Below are positions 47,175-54,035 of a stretch of DNA of 59,549 nucleotides, piece after piece. The stretch's first letter is position 1, and each line of letters starts with the position of its first letter. Both the position numbers and the translations under genes were made by a program. The DNA comes from a virus: positions 1 to 59,549 of IMG/VR virus record IMGVR_UViG_3300042465_001115; one strand, given 5' to 3'. Below the pieces are notes generated by a model that had not been told where the DNA came from, made no database searches, and saw only the letters and a program-made list of their open reading frames with translations.

Positions 47175-47481
47175 TATAAATCAAGGACTTAGCCGAGGTG
47201 AGCCACGGGGGAGTGGCCGGTATATAATCTATATAAGATAGAAAAGTAATGATTTTTATATACCCTTTTCAGTGGCGCGCACTTCCCACTTGACATTTCA
47301 TAATGCGGAACGCTCTCCCCCTCATCTCAAAATCTCAACATTACACTCAAAAATCTACCTTTTTTGGATCATTTCCGAAAAAGCCTTATGAATCAACCAC
47401 TTGCACGATCTACGTAAGGTTTCCCCACCTACCTTTTTCGGATCATTGCTCGCTTTACATAGATTGTTTACATGGACTTTG

Positions 47482-47539
47482 TCCAGGCAAAGCCTTAAAC
47501 TTGACGCTTATCCAGGGAAAGCGGCCCGCACTTGACGCT
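47482..47539. repeat. Two tandem units with ACTTGACGCT
   Basis: Units at 47482-47509 and 47511-47539 both begin TCCAGG-AAAGC and end ACTTGACGCT. Regular spacing of nearly three helical turns suggests that two protein molecules bind side by side. Confidence 0.75.
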
Positions 47540-47609
47540 CGGTCCGGCCCCGGCGAGACTGGCTCTGGCCCCCGGGCCGCTTTACAAACCCCTTTCAATG
47601 GAGCCAATC

Positions 47610-47894
47610 ATGGCGATGATGTACAAAGGTCAAGTCTCTGTTTACAGCAACACCAAGGGAGAACTCACTGTCAAGCCCGATGTGGAAGGCAAGTACAGTT
47701 TCTCCAACGTGGATGACCTTTACAAGGTCATGCAGAAGCTGAGCAAGGAGCACAAGATGCCAATCAAGGCGTTCAAGCCGGAAGCCGGTGGCAACTCTCC
47801 TGTCCTCCTCACCGACCGTTTCGGCAAGCCCTACCTCGCCCTGCTGTCGGCTTCCAAGGCCCCCTCCAAGCCGACCGTGACGAAGCTCGCCTAA
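47610..47894 (+). CDS. Early gene A', paralogue of the gene at 46337
   Basis: This 94-residue protein starts at the ATG at 47610, with GGAG 6 bases upstream; in-frame upstream starts lie in the repeat region. It aligns along its length with the 46337 product: the Y-G-VSV-NTKGE block, the helical middle with K-SKEHK, AGG-PVLL, R-FGKPY-ALL and final VTKLA. Both are basic at the end and lack cysteines. The duplicate is older, as the DNA sequences have diverged. Function unknown; probably a small early regulator or inhibitor. Confidence 0.7.
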   Translation: MAMMYKGQVSVYSNTKGELTVKPDVEGKYSFSNVDDLYKVMQKLSKEHKMPIKAFKPEAGGNSPVLLTDRFGKPYLALLSASKAPSKPTVTKLA

Positions 47895-47925
47895 CCTCCC
47901 TCAACCCTGGTTCATCGGAGTACCC

Positions 47926-48114
47926 ATGAAGATCACCACCCTGCCTTACAAGGCACCCCGTAAGCACCGGAGGCAGGAAGCCTTGCGCTTCTGTGTCAAG
48001 TACGGTGTCGGCAACACCATCTCCTACCGTTGGTATCGCCGTGACTCGGCGGCTGTCAACTTCCTCAACTCCCTGGCCGACCAGGGTATCCCCGCAACCA
48101 TCCTGATGAAGTGA
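47926..48114 (+). CDS. Early gene B', small basic protein
   Basis: This 62-residue protein has CGGAGT 7 bases upstream. It is highly basic (KAPRKHRRQEAL, then SYRWYRRDS) and ends in QGIPATILMK. It follows gene A' as B follows A, with similar spacing and leader. It may bind nucleic acid because of its charge. A 24-nt repeat overlaps its end and the start of the next gene. Confidence 0.55.
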   Translation: MKITTLPYKAPRKHRRQEALRFCVKYGVGNTISYRWYRRDSAAVNFLNSLADQGIPATILMK

Positions 48115-48128
48115 GAACCCTCATGGAC
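48105..48128 (+). repeat. 24-nt repeat, copy 1 (gene end and next start)
   Basis: The 24 bases are identical to 48601-48624 and include the end of gene B', a GTGAG segment and the start codon ATGGAC of the next gene. Confidence 0.95.
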
Positions 48129-48539
48129 TACGTCAGCACCATCCTACTGCTCCAACTCCACATCCTCCGGGCTTTCTTCAGGGCTCTCGATGTGGATGTC
48201 ACCAACCGGGACCTGGAGATCCAGGACCTCCTCTCCAAGATCCGTGACAGGGACTACAACGTAGTCGCTGTCATCAAGGCTGTCCGGAACTTCGGACGGG
48301 CTCAATACACCTTCGAGATCAACAAGAATCTCCACCCCAACTCGGTGGTCTACACCGCCATCAAGGAGGGCATTGCTGAGTTCGGCTCCTACCCTGAGTA
48401 CCGTGATGGTGTTGGGAACGCCGACACCATCCAGGATGCCCTCTTCGTCAGGGTCTTTCTGGACACTCCCCCTCGGTGTAGTCTGAAGGAGGCCAAGGAC
48501 ATCGTGGATCAACTGCGGTCCATGAGGCAGGACATCTGA
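48123..48539 (+). CDS. Hypothetical 138-residue early protein
   Basis: The ATG at 48123 is chosen because the same start context is repeated at 48619; an upstream GTG at 48111 is possible. The N-terminus is hydrophobic then helical (DYVSTILLLQLHILRAFFRA). The rest is mixed alpha/beta with RNFGRAQYTFEINKNLHP and SLKEAKDIVDQLRSM. I recognise no family. Early position suggests host-directed function. Confidence 0.6.
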   Translation: MDYVSTILLLQLHILRAFFRALDVDVTNRDLEIQDLLSKIRDRDYNVVAVIKAVRNFGRAQYTFEINKNLHPNSVVYTAIKEGIAEFGSYPEYRDGVGNADTIQDALFVRVFLDTPPRCSLKEAKDIVDQLRSMRQDI

Positions 48540-48556
48540 TCGACAGACCCTGGCTT

Positions 48557-48581
48557 ACAGGGCATCCACAAGGTGCCCTGT
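48557..48581 (+). other. Hairpin in the early-gene spacer
   Basis: ACAGGGCA and TGCCCTGT form a perfect 8-bp stem with a 9-base loop in the 79-base gap after the stop at 48539. No T-run follows. Perhaps an attenuator or RNA-stability element. Confidence 0.45.
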
Positions 48582-48600
48582 GGGATGTGGTCGTCACATC

Positions 48601-48624
48601 GATGAAGTGAGAACCCTCATGGAC
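48601..48624 (+). repeat. 24-nt repeat, copy 2 (leader and next start)
   Basis: Identical to 48105-48128, including the sequence from GATGAAGTGAG to the ATGGAC start. Confidence 0.95.
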
Positions 48625-48870
48625 AAACGCACCGTCGAACTGCTGCTGACAGCAGAGAATCTAACCACCATCGCCCAGGGCATCGGCTCCTGGGACAAGC
48701 TGTGGGAGGCTGTCGGCTACCTCTCCACGTGGAACATGGAGGTTCCCACCGTCCGGATCCACCGGGGTGGCGACACCGACTTGGTCGCCACCTACCTCAA
48801 GGGGGATGGTGAGTTGTACTACGTCATCGGTGCCGTGTGGCACGGTACTCACTACGGGTTCCACTCATGA
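48619..48870 (+). CDS. Hypothetical 83-residue early protein
   Basis: It starts at the ATG at 48619 in the repeated start context. The first half is helical (TVELLLTAENLTTIAQGI) and the second has beta/aromatic features (ELYYVIGAVWHGTHYGF). It overlaps the following gene by an ATGA. No family is recognised. Confidence 0.6.
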   Translation: MDKRTVELLLTAENLTTIAQGIGSWDKLWEAVGYLSTWNMEVPTVRIHRGGDTDLVATYLKGDGELYYVIGAVWHGTHYGFHS

Positions 48871-49145
48871 AGCCCAAGTGGAAGCACGACTGCACCAAGT
48901 GCCGTTACCTGGGCAGCATGTCCATGTCACGTGGGTTTGCTGACTGGTATGAGTGCGAAGGGACCGATAGGTCCGTCGTGGCTCGATTCAGTGAGGACGG
49001 GCCGGACTACTGGTCCATGCCCAAGGACATGGTGACTGATGACCGCTACATGCTTGCCCGCAGTGCCAGTGATGACACCGTTGGTCTGTCACACATGCAG
49101 ATCCTGGCCCAGTACATGTTGAAGTATCGGAGGATCACGGAATGA
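48867..49145 (+). CDS. Zinc-type cysteine protein of phage accessory family
   Basis: This 92-residue protein starts at an ATGA overlap. It has HDCTKC and a later Cys (YECEG), then RFSEDGPDYWSMP. The arrangement, a CxxC near the N-terminus followed by ARF--DGPDY, recurs in small phage proteins. A zinc-binding or redox role is possible. The C-terminus is helical (HMQILAQYMLKYRR). Confidence 0.65.
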   Translation: MKPKWKHDCTKCRYLGSMSMSRGFADWYECEGTDRSVVARFSEDGPDYWSMPKDMVTDDRYMLARSASDDTVGLSHMQILAQYMLKYRRITE

Positions 49146-49342
49146 CTGATCTCACCCACGTATGGGTTGTGGAGTCCCTGGGGGATGACACCCCCACACT
49201 GCTCTCGGTGCACACCGACCAGCAGACTGCCAGGGCAGCCGTATACGACTACATCGCCCATCCCCACTTCGGTGGTACCCAGGCTGACTACTGGGTGCAC
49301 AGTGTCAAGCTCAACTGGACAGGAGTGCCACGCGGTGACTGA
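49142..49342 (+). CDS. Hypothetical 66-residue protein
   Basis: This protein starts at an ATGA overlap. HVWVVESLGDDTPTLLSVH and QTARAAVYDYIAHP give a small alpha/beta unit. Function unknown. It is closely packed with zinc-type genes on both sides. Confidence 0.55.
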   Translation: MTDLTHVWVVESLGDDTPTLLSVHTDQQTARAAVYDYIAHPHFGGTQADYWVHSVKLNWTGVPRGD

Positions 49343-49559
49343 GAAGAACCTCTACCTCCCCATCTGCACCCACTGCTATGCAGTGAGGGTGGAGCCCCAC
49401 AGGGCACGAGCCCCAAGGCCGACGTGCATGGGCTGTGGAGATGCGGTAGCCAAGCAGGTGAAGCGCACCGTGGTGCCGCTGCACAAGAGCAACTACATGC
49501 TCATCACCGACCCCGAGGACCTCAAGGGGATCAACAACAAGGGAGGGTTGCACAGGTGA
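49335..49559 (+). CDS. Zinc-ribbon protein (two CxxC pairs)
   Basis: This 74-residue protein starts at the GTG at 49335 (AGGAG 9 bases before), overlapping the previous stop. CTHC and CMGC, separated by a basic stretch, form a zinc ribbon. KRTVVPLHKSNYML follows. It is probably a small nucleic-acid- or protein-binding factor. The next gene starts in its stop (GTGA). Confidence 0.65.
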   Translation: MTEKNLYLPICTHCYAVRVEPHRARAPRPTCMGCGDAVAKQVKRTVVPLHKSNYMLITDPEDLKGINNKGGLHR

Positions 49560-49831
49560 AGCGCACCGTCGAGAACATCGACTTCTCATGGAGCCACGAC
49601 GCGATGCCCTCGGAAGGGGCTGTGTTCTCCGTCCTACCCGAAAGGGTGGAAGTCGTGGCTGTGGACTCCAACCACGCCGGTTGTCAGGTCTGTGTGGTGG
49701 ACGACGGGGTGGTTACCAACATCTGTGGACAGATGCCCAACTGCGACAGCCTTACGTTCATGCCCAACACACAGGAAACCGTGATCCAGGTGGTCAAGGC
49801 CAGGATCACAGGCAAGAGGTACACGGGATGA
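49556..49831 (+). CDS. Hypothetical 91-residue protein
   Basis: This gene begins at the GTG at 49556 in a GTGA overlap, with a short basic N-terminus (VKRTVENIDFSW) and a beta-like middle (VEVVAVDSNHAGCQVCVVDDG). GCQVC is a CxxC pair that could be redox-active, but a second pair is missing. Unknown function. Confidence 0.6.
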   Translation: MKRTVENIDFSWSHDAMPSEGAVFSVLPERVEVVAVDSNHAGCQVCVVDDGVVTNICGQMPNCDSLTFMPNTQETVIQVVKARITGKRYTG

Positions 49832-50040
49832 ACGTCATCAAGGTTCGTGAGTTGAAGCCCGCAGACTGCTATGGGTGTGTGTTCGCTCGGAACGGCCTCG
49901 GTGGAACATATGTGCGTTGCCAACGTGACCGCCGCCACATCCCGGAGTGCAACTTCGACATGGCGAGCATCTACATCGAAGACACCCCGGAGGCCAAGGT
50001 CGAGTACACCCGCAAGATGTTCATAGGAGTGCCCCTGTGA
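49828..50040 (+). CDS. Cys-rich small protein
   Basis: This 70-residue protein starts at an ATGA overlap. Cysteines in DCYGCVFA, VRCQRDRRHIPEC suggest a four-Cys metal site. The C-terminal part is helical and basic. No known family is recognised. Confidence 0.6.
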   Translation: MNVIKVRELKPADCYGCVFARNGLGGTYVRCQRDRRHIPECNFDMASIYIEDTPEAKVEYTRKMFIGVPL

Positions 50041-50213
50041 GATCAATCCTCAAGTTCCTGCTCAACCTCATCGGATCCCTCGTCATTGCAGCCGGTTTGA
50101 TGGTGATCTTCATCGAGTGGATCGCAGGCTGTGGCGAGACGTACGTAGACGCAAAGGGGGAGCGTCATGCGTATGAATGCGTCGTAATCCCCCAACCAAC
50201 GGAGAAGAAGTGA
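50037..50213 (+). CDS. Small membrane protein
   Basis: This 58-residue protein begins at the GTG at 50037 (GTGA overlap). Residues 4-27 are hydrophobic (ILKFLLNLIGSLVIAAGLMV). The soluble end holds two Cys (GCGETY, YECVV) that could form a disulfide outside the inner membrane. It overlaps the next gene. Membrane effector or entry-exclusion roles are possible. Confidence 0.6.
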   Translation: MRSILKFLLNLIGSLVIAAGLMVIFIEWIAGCGETYVDAKGERHAYECVVIPQPTEKK

Positions 50214-50392
50214 AGCGTTTGTTCATGCTGCGAAGCGGCAAAGGCGGAGCCCCTGTGAAGGGGCCAATCAGCGGGCTGGTGCTGTACTTCAGCGCCAAGC
50301 CCGAAGCGAAGAAGGCTCGGGATGAGATCGGTGGCAACACCGTCGTGTCCTTCGGCCCTGACCATGTGAAGTTCAACAAGAACGGAGTCTGA
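50210..50392 (+). CDS. Hypothetical 60-residue protein
   Basis: This protein starts at the GTG at 50210 in a GTGA overlap. It is basic with beta-like segments (ISGLVLYFSAKPEAKKARDE). It ends 1 base before the ATPase start at 50394. Function unknown. Confidence 0.5.
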   Translation: MKRLFMLRSGKGGAPVKGPISGLVLYFSAKPEAKKARDEIGGNTVVSFGPDHVKFNKNGV

Positions 50393-50393
50393 A

Positions 50394-51389
50394 ATGCGTG
50401 CATCCCTGCTGAAAGAGACCATCAAGTCCCTCTTCCCCATCAAGCGTACCCTGTGCATCGAGGGCAGCCCCGGTGGTGGCAAGACCACCATCGTGCAAGA
50501 AGTTGCAGCCGAACTCGGTGTGCCCTACATCGAACGGCACATGCCCACCATGCTGGTGGAGGACTTCGGCATCCTGTTCCCGTCGTCCGCAAGCGGCGAC
50601 TCGACACTGGCCTACAAGCTGCCCGACTGGTTCCCCGTCAAGGGCAAGGCACCGGAGCGGGGCATCCTGTGCTTCGATGACCGCAACCAAGCGTCTGCTG
50701 ACTTGCAGAAGGTGCTGGCTAACATCTGCCAAGCACGCAACTTGCACGGTGTCGAGATGCCCGATGGGTGGATGGTGGTCTCCACTGGCAACAGGCAGTC
50801 CGACCGTGCTGGTGCCAACCGGGTGCTGGGCCATCTGCGTAACCGCGAGACGGTCATCGAACTCGAAACCCACCTCGATGACTTCCGTGGATGGGCGATC
50901 AATCACGGTGTTCGTGCCGAGGTGATCTCGTTCATCTCCTTCCGTCCTGGTCTGCTGCATGACTACGACCCGCAGCGTGACAGCAACCCCACTCCCAGGG
51001 CATGGGTTGAGGGTGTGAGCGATGTGCTTGGCACGGTGCCTGCCGAGGCTGAGTACGAGTGCTTCAAGGGCACGGTCGGTGAGGGTGCAGCGGCTGAGTT
51101 CGTGGGGTTCCTCAAGATCTTCCGCAAGCTGCCCAACCCGGACGGTGTGCTGCTCAACCCCAAGACGAGCGACGTGCCCAGTGACCCGGCGACTCTCTAT
51201 GCCCTCAGTGGTGCCCTGGCGACACGGGCTACGGAGGCGAACATGGAGCGGTTCAACGACTACATCGAGCGGATGCCCAAGGAGTTCAGCGTGCTCTCGA
51301 TGAGCATGGCCTGCCGTCGTGACCCGGACCTGTGCAACACGGCAGCGTTCACCCGGTGGTCGGTCAACCACCAGGATGTTCTGTTCTGA
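50394..51389 (+). CDS. MoxR/CobS-like AAA+ ATPase
   Basis: This 331-residue protein has Walker A GSPGGGKT (24-31), Walker B ILCFDD (91-96), sensor-1 STGN (130-133), and a late helical lid. The insert PTMLVEDFGILFPS follows the pattern of MoxR/CobS-type ATPases. In bacteria these work with VWA proteins to insert metals or remodel complexes. Here the ATPase is followed by a DUF3150-like protein and a CobT/VWA-like protein, forming a known phage three-gene set. Substrate unknown. Confidence 0.85.
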   Translation: MRASLLKETIKSLFPIKRTLCIEGSPGGGKTTIVQEVAAELGVPYIERHMPTMLVEDFGILFPSSASGDSTLAYKLPDWFPVKGKAPERGILCFDDRNQASADLQKVLANICQARNLHGVEMPDGWMVVSTGNRQSDRAGANRVLGHLRNRETVIELETHLDDFRGWAINHGVRAEVISFISFRPGLLHDYDPQRDSNPTPRAWVEGVSDVLGTVPAEAEYECFKGTVGEGAAAEFVGFLKIFRKLPNPDGVLLNPKTSDVPSDPATLYALSGALATRATEANMERFNDYIERMPKEFSVLSMSMACRRDPDLCNTAAFTRWSVNHQDVLF

Positions 51390-51411
51390 TCAACCAAGAG
51401 GAGTACAAGCG

Positions 51412-52272
51412 ATGAATCTTTCGGAACGAGCCCTGCTGGTGCAATTGAGCGTCAGCCAGTGGACTGCACGCAAGTACGACAAGCGTGCCACCAAGGAGGT
51501 GGCCGATGCCAACAGTGCGTCGATGTCTGCCGGACGGTACAACAAGTCCCTGCTGCCCATGAACGATGCCCTCGACCATGTGCACAAGAAGACTACGTAC
51601 ATCCGGACGAAGTTCTACGCCAACACCCTGCCCTGGGGCATGGAGGGCACGCAGATGCTGCCCTCGGCCAACTACCTCAACTTCCTGACGGACTTCCGCA
51701 AGGAGCGTGATGAGTGGAACAGGTTGGTCAACGACTTCGTGCTCAACTACGAGCAGCTTGTGGTGCACGACAAGCACATCCTGCAACGTACCCTGGGCAA
51801 CCTGTACGACCCGGCTGACTACCCGTCGGTTCTGGAGATCAGGCTGAAGTTCAACATCGACATGGCTGTGTTCCCCGTGCCGTCATCGGACTTCAGGGTG
51901 AGCATCGGGTCCGACGAACTGACCCGCATCCAGCAGGATGTTGAGCGTCGAGTGCAGCAGGCACAGCAGCAAGCCATGCAGGAGGTGTGGCAGCGCCTGT
52001 TCGACCGGGTCAAGCACATGGCGGAGAAACTGGCCGACCCCAGGGCTATCTTCCGCGACTCGATGGTGGAGAACGCACGGGAGATCTGTGCCCTTCTGCC
52101 AAGGCTCAACTTCTCTGACGATCCGCACCTGGAGGAAATGCGGACACAAGTGGAGGCATCCCTGCTCAAGCATCCGGATGCTCTGCGTAACGACCCCGAC
52201 CTGCGTCGGGACACTGCTGCTGAAGCGAAGGCAATCATGGACAAGATGTCCATCTTCATGGGAGTCAAGTGA
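51412..52272 (+). CDS. DUF3150-like protein of the CobS/CobT cassette
   Basis: This 286-residue protein starts at the ATG at 51412 with AGGAG about 9 bases before. The pattern is that of DUF3150: a QLSVSQWTARKYDK start, ALDHVHKKTTYIRTKFYANTLPW, and a long coiled coil (DELTRIQQDVERRVQQAQQQ). It is the usual middle member between ATPase and VWA proteins. It may be the adaptor that links motor to substrate. Function is unproven. Confidence 0.75.
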   Translation: MNLSERALLVQLSVSQWTARKYDKRATKEVADANSASMSAGRYNKSLLPMNDALDHVHKKTTYIRTKFYANTLPWGMEGTQMLPSANYLNFLTDFRKERDEWNRLVNDFVLNYEQLVVHDKHILQRTLGNLYDPADYPSVLEIRLKFNIDMAVFPVPSSDFRVSIGSDELTRIQQDVERRVQQAQQQAMQEVWQRLFDRVKHMAEKLADPRAIFRDSMVENAREICALLPRLNFSDDPHLEEMRTQVEASLLKHPDALRNDPDLRRDTAAEAKAIMDKMSIFMGVK

Positions 52273-52273
52273 A

Positions 52274-52642
52274 ATGCTGGAAGTGCAGAAGGAAGGGCTC
52301 AAGCGTGCCCTCATCGTACTCAACGGGCTCGGTGCCCAGTACAAGATCATCCTGCTGGATGGCACGGAGTACGGCGACCTAGTCGTCGCCCCCAAGGCGG
52401 AGGAGAAGAAGCGTAAGCGCAAGCCCAGCCTCTACCCCCACGGTGCGTTGCAGAACTACTTCCAGCCCATTCTGGAAGCCCTCAGACCCGGTGATGCAGC
52501 GGAGGTGCCTGCGCAGCAGTTCGACATCGAGTCCCTGCGTGGGTCCATGACTGCCTGGGCAGGAAAGACCTGGGGACGCAAGACGTTCATCAGCCGATCC
52601 GACAAGACCCGGAACGTGGTCGAGTTTCTTCGTATGGAGTGA
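52274..52642 (+). CDS. Cassette companion protein, 122 residues
   Basis: This gene starts 1 base after the previous stop and ends 3 bases before the VWA protein start. It is basic in the middle (PKAEEKKRKRKPSLYPHG). The C-terminal AGKTWGRKTFISRSD segment has the look of a small winged or beta-hairpin DNA-binding domain, as in short phage regulatory proteins. Being embedded in the cassette, it may provide DNA or substrate specificity. No family is certain. Confidence 0.6.
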   Translation: MLEVQKEGLKRALIVLNGLGAQYKIILLDGTEYGDLVVAPKAEEKKRKRKPSLYPHGALQNYFQPILEALRPGDAAEVPAQQFDIESLRGSMTAWAGKTWGRKTFISRSDKTRNVVEFLRME

Positions 52643-52645
52643 GAG

Positions 52646-53794
52646 ATGACAAGCGTAGTAGCCGTCAAGCCCAAGACCCTGGACCCCCGCAAGGAGTCCA
52701 CCCTCAAGACCCGCCTTGCCAAGGCGAAGACTGCTCTCATCCTGGAGCATCCCTTCGTCGGCACGGTGGCCCTGTCCATGCCCTTCACCCTGTCGTTCGA
52801 CATCCCCACGGCAGCGACGAACGGCAAGCGTGTGCTGTTCAACCCGGAGTTCATCGACAAGTTGTCGGATGAGGAACTCAAGTTCCTCGTGGCCCACGAG
52901 TGCTTCCACCCCATGCTGGAGCACAACTACCGGCGACATGGCCGTGACCACGGGAAGTGGAACCGTGCCGCTGACTACGTGATCAACCAACTGTTGACCG
53001 ACGAGAAGATCGGCAAGATGCCCAGCATGGGCCTGCTGGACAAGAGCATCTACATCGCAGGGCACGGCACCTCGGACGGGATCTACAACATCCTGCCCGA
53101 AGATCAGGGCGACGGGCAAGGACCCGGCCCTCTCGATGACTGCGAGGACGCCGAGGGTACTCCTGCTGACCAAGCGCAACAGGCTGCGGAGTGGAAGGTC
53201 CGTGTGGCCCAGGCTGCACAGGCTGCTCGGATGATGGGCAAGATGTCGACCAACATGGAGCGTGTGGTCGGTGAGGTGTTGCAGCCCAAGGTGGACTGGC
53301 GAGACGTGCTGCAACGCTTCCTCGTGAAGTGCAAGGATGACTCTCGGTCCTGGGCTCGGTTCAACCGACGCTTCCTGCCGCAGGGTCTGTACCTGCCCAC
53401 TGCCAGTGGTGAGCGCATGGGTCCCATCGTCTTCGCTGTGGACTGCTCAGGGTCCATCGGTGACAAGGAGATCGCCCAGTTCGCTGCCGAGATCCGCGTG
53501 GTCAAGGAGGACCTCAACCCCGAGTGCATCCACGTGGTGTACTTCGACAGTGAGGTGTGCCACGCCGAGCAGTACGGTCCTGACGATCCGCTGGACATCA
53601 AGCCCCACGGTGGTGGAGGGACCGACTTCGCTCCGGTGTTCGCTCACATCGTGGAGCAGGGCATCGAGCCCGTTGCCATTGCGTTCCTCACCGACCTGTG
53701 CTGCAACAGCTTCGGCATCCAGCCTGCGGCTCCCGTCCTGTGGGTCACCACGGAACCGGGCAAGGCACCCTTCGGTGAAGTGGTGGAGATGTGA
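52646..53794 (+). CDS. CobT/VWA-like protein with metallopeptidase-like N-terminus (DUF2201-like)
   Basis: This 382-residue protein has two parts. The N-terminus carries an HExxH motif (HECFH, His84, Glu85 and His88) followed by WNRAADYVIN, typical of DUF2201. The C-terminus is a VWA-like domain with MIDAS DCSGS (Asp266, Ser268, Ser270) and the following GGGGTDFAPVF. An acidic linker joins them. In the family, VWA proteins partner with MoxR/CobS ATPases. Peptidase activity is only predicted. It ends with a TGATG overlap to the next gene. Confidence 0.8.
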   Translation: MTSVVAVKPKTLDPRKESTLKTRLAKAKTALILEHPFVGTVALSMPFTLSFDIPTAATNGKRVLFNPEFIDKLSDEELKFLVAHECFHPMLEHNYRRHGRDHGKWNRAADYVINQLLTDEKIGKMPSMGLLDKSIYIAGHGTSDGIYNILPEDQGDGQGPGPLDDCEDAEGTPADQAQQAAEWKVRVAQAAQAARMMGKMSTNMERVVGEVLQPKVDWRDVLQRFLVKCKDDSRSWARFNRRFLPQGLYLPTASGERMGPIVFAVDCSGSIGDKEIAQFAAEIRVVKEDLNPECIHVVYFDSEVCHAEQYGPDDPLDIKPHGGGGTDFAPVFAHIVEQGIEPVAIAFLTDLCCNSFGIQPAAPVLWVTTEPGKAPFGEVVEM

Positions 53795-54027
53795 TGCTGG
53801 ACATCGGTGATGACGTGACGGAACTCGCCAATGACATTGGCGAGGTGATCGACGGTGGAGACTTCGACACCGTCATGAATGCCCTCGTGTACCTCATCGT
53901 GCACGGCGGGCTCAACTCAGGCAATACCAAGGAGGAGTTCCTCGGCAAGGTGACACAACAAAGCTCGGACATCTGGGACGTACTCAAGATGGCCGGTGAC
54001 CCCTCGACCTCGATCAGACACAACTAG
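53794..54027 (+). CDS. Small acidic protein after the VWA gene
   Basis: This 77-residue protein starts at the ATG at 53794 (TGATG); the GTG at 53791 is an alternative. It is acidic and helical (DIGDDVTELANDIGEVIDGG). Coupled translation with the VWA protein suggests it is part of the same cassette. No family is recognised. Confidence 0.55.
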   Translation: MLDIGDDVTELANDIGEVIDGGDFDTVMNALVYLIVHGGLNSGNTKEEFLGKVTQQSSDIWDVLKMAGDPSTSIRHN

Positions 54028-54035
54028 GAGTGAAC

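Larger units (their letters stand above)
46924..47609. promoter_or_regulatory. AT-rich repeat region, putative replication origin or early control region
   Basis: About 690 bases without a gene, strikingly more AT-rich than the rest. Contents are: palindromic AACTTGACA...TGTCAAGTT (47134-47160); direct repeats 47045-47066 and 47153-47174; AACTTGACGCTT copies at 47041-47052 (inverted) and 47498-47509, and a close copy at 47530-47539; three CGCTTTACA copies (47004, 47451, 47579); an A/T tract at 47221-47270; and paired CTACCTTTTT-GGATCATT motifs near 47355 and 47428. Iterons beside an AT tract fit an origin. TTATCCAGG at 47507 is a partial DnaA-box match. Confidence 0.65.

Noticed and set aside
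47223-47228. TATAAT in the AT-rich region as a sigma70 promoter
   Set aside because: No -35 box lies at the right distance upstream; it is better explained as part of the AT tract.
50394-53794. True cobalamin biosynthesis genes
   Set aside because: The resemblance to CobS and CobT is through ATPase and VWA folds; no other cobalamin gene is present and phage relatives occur without the pathway.
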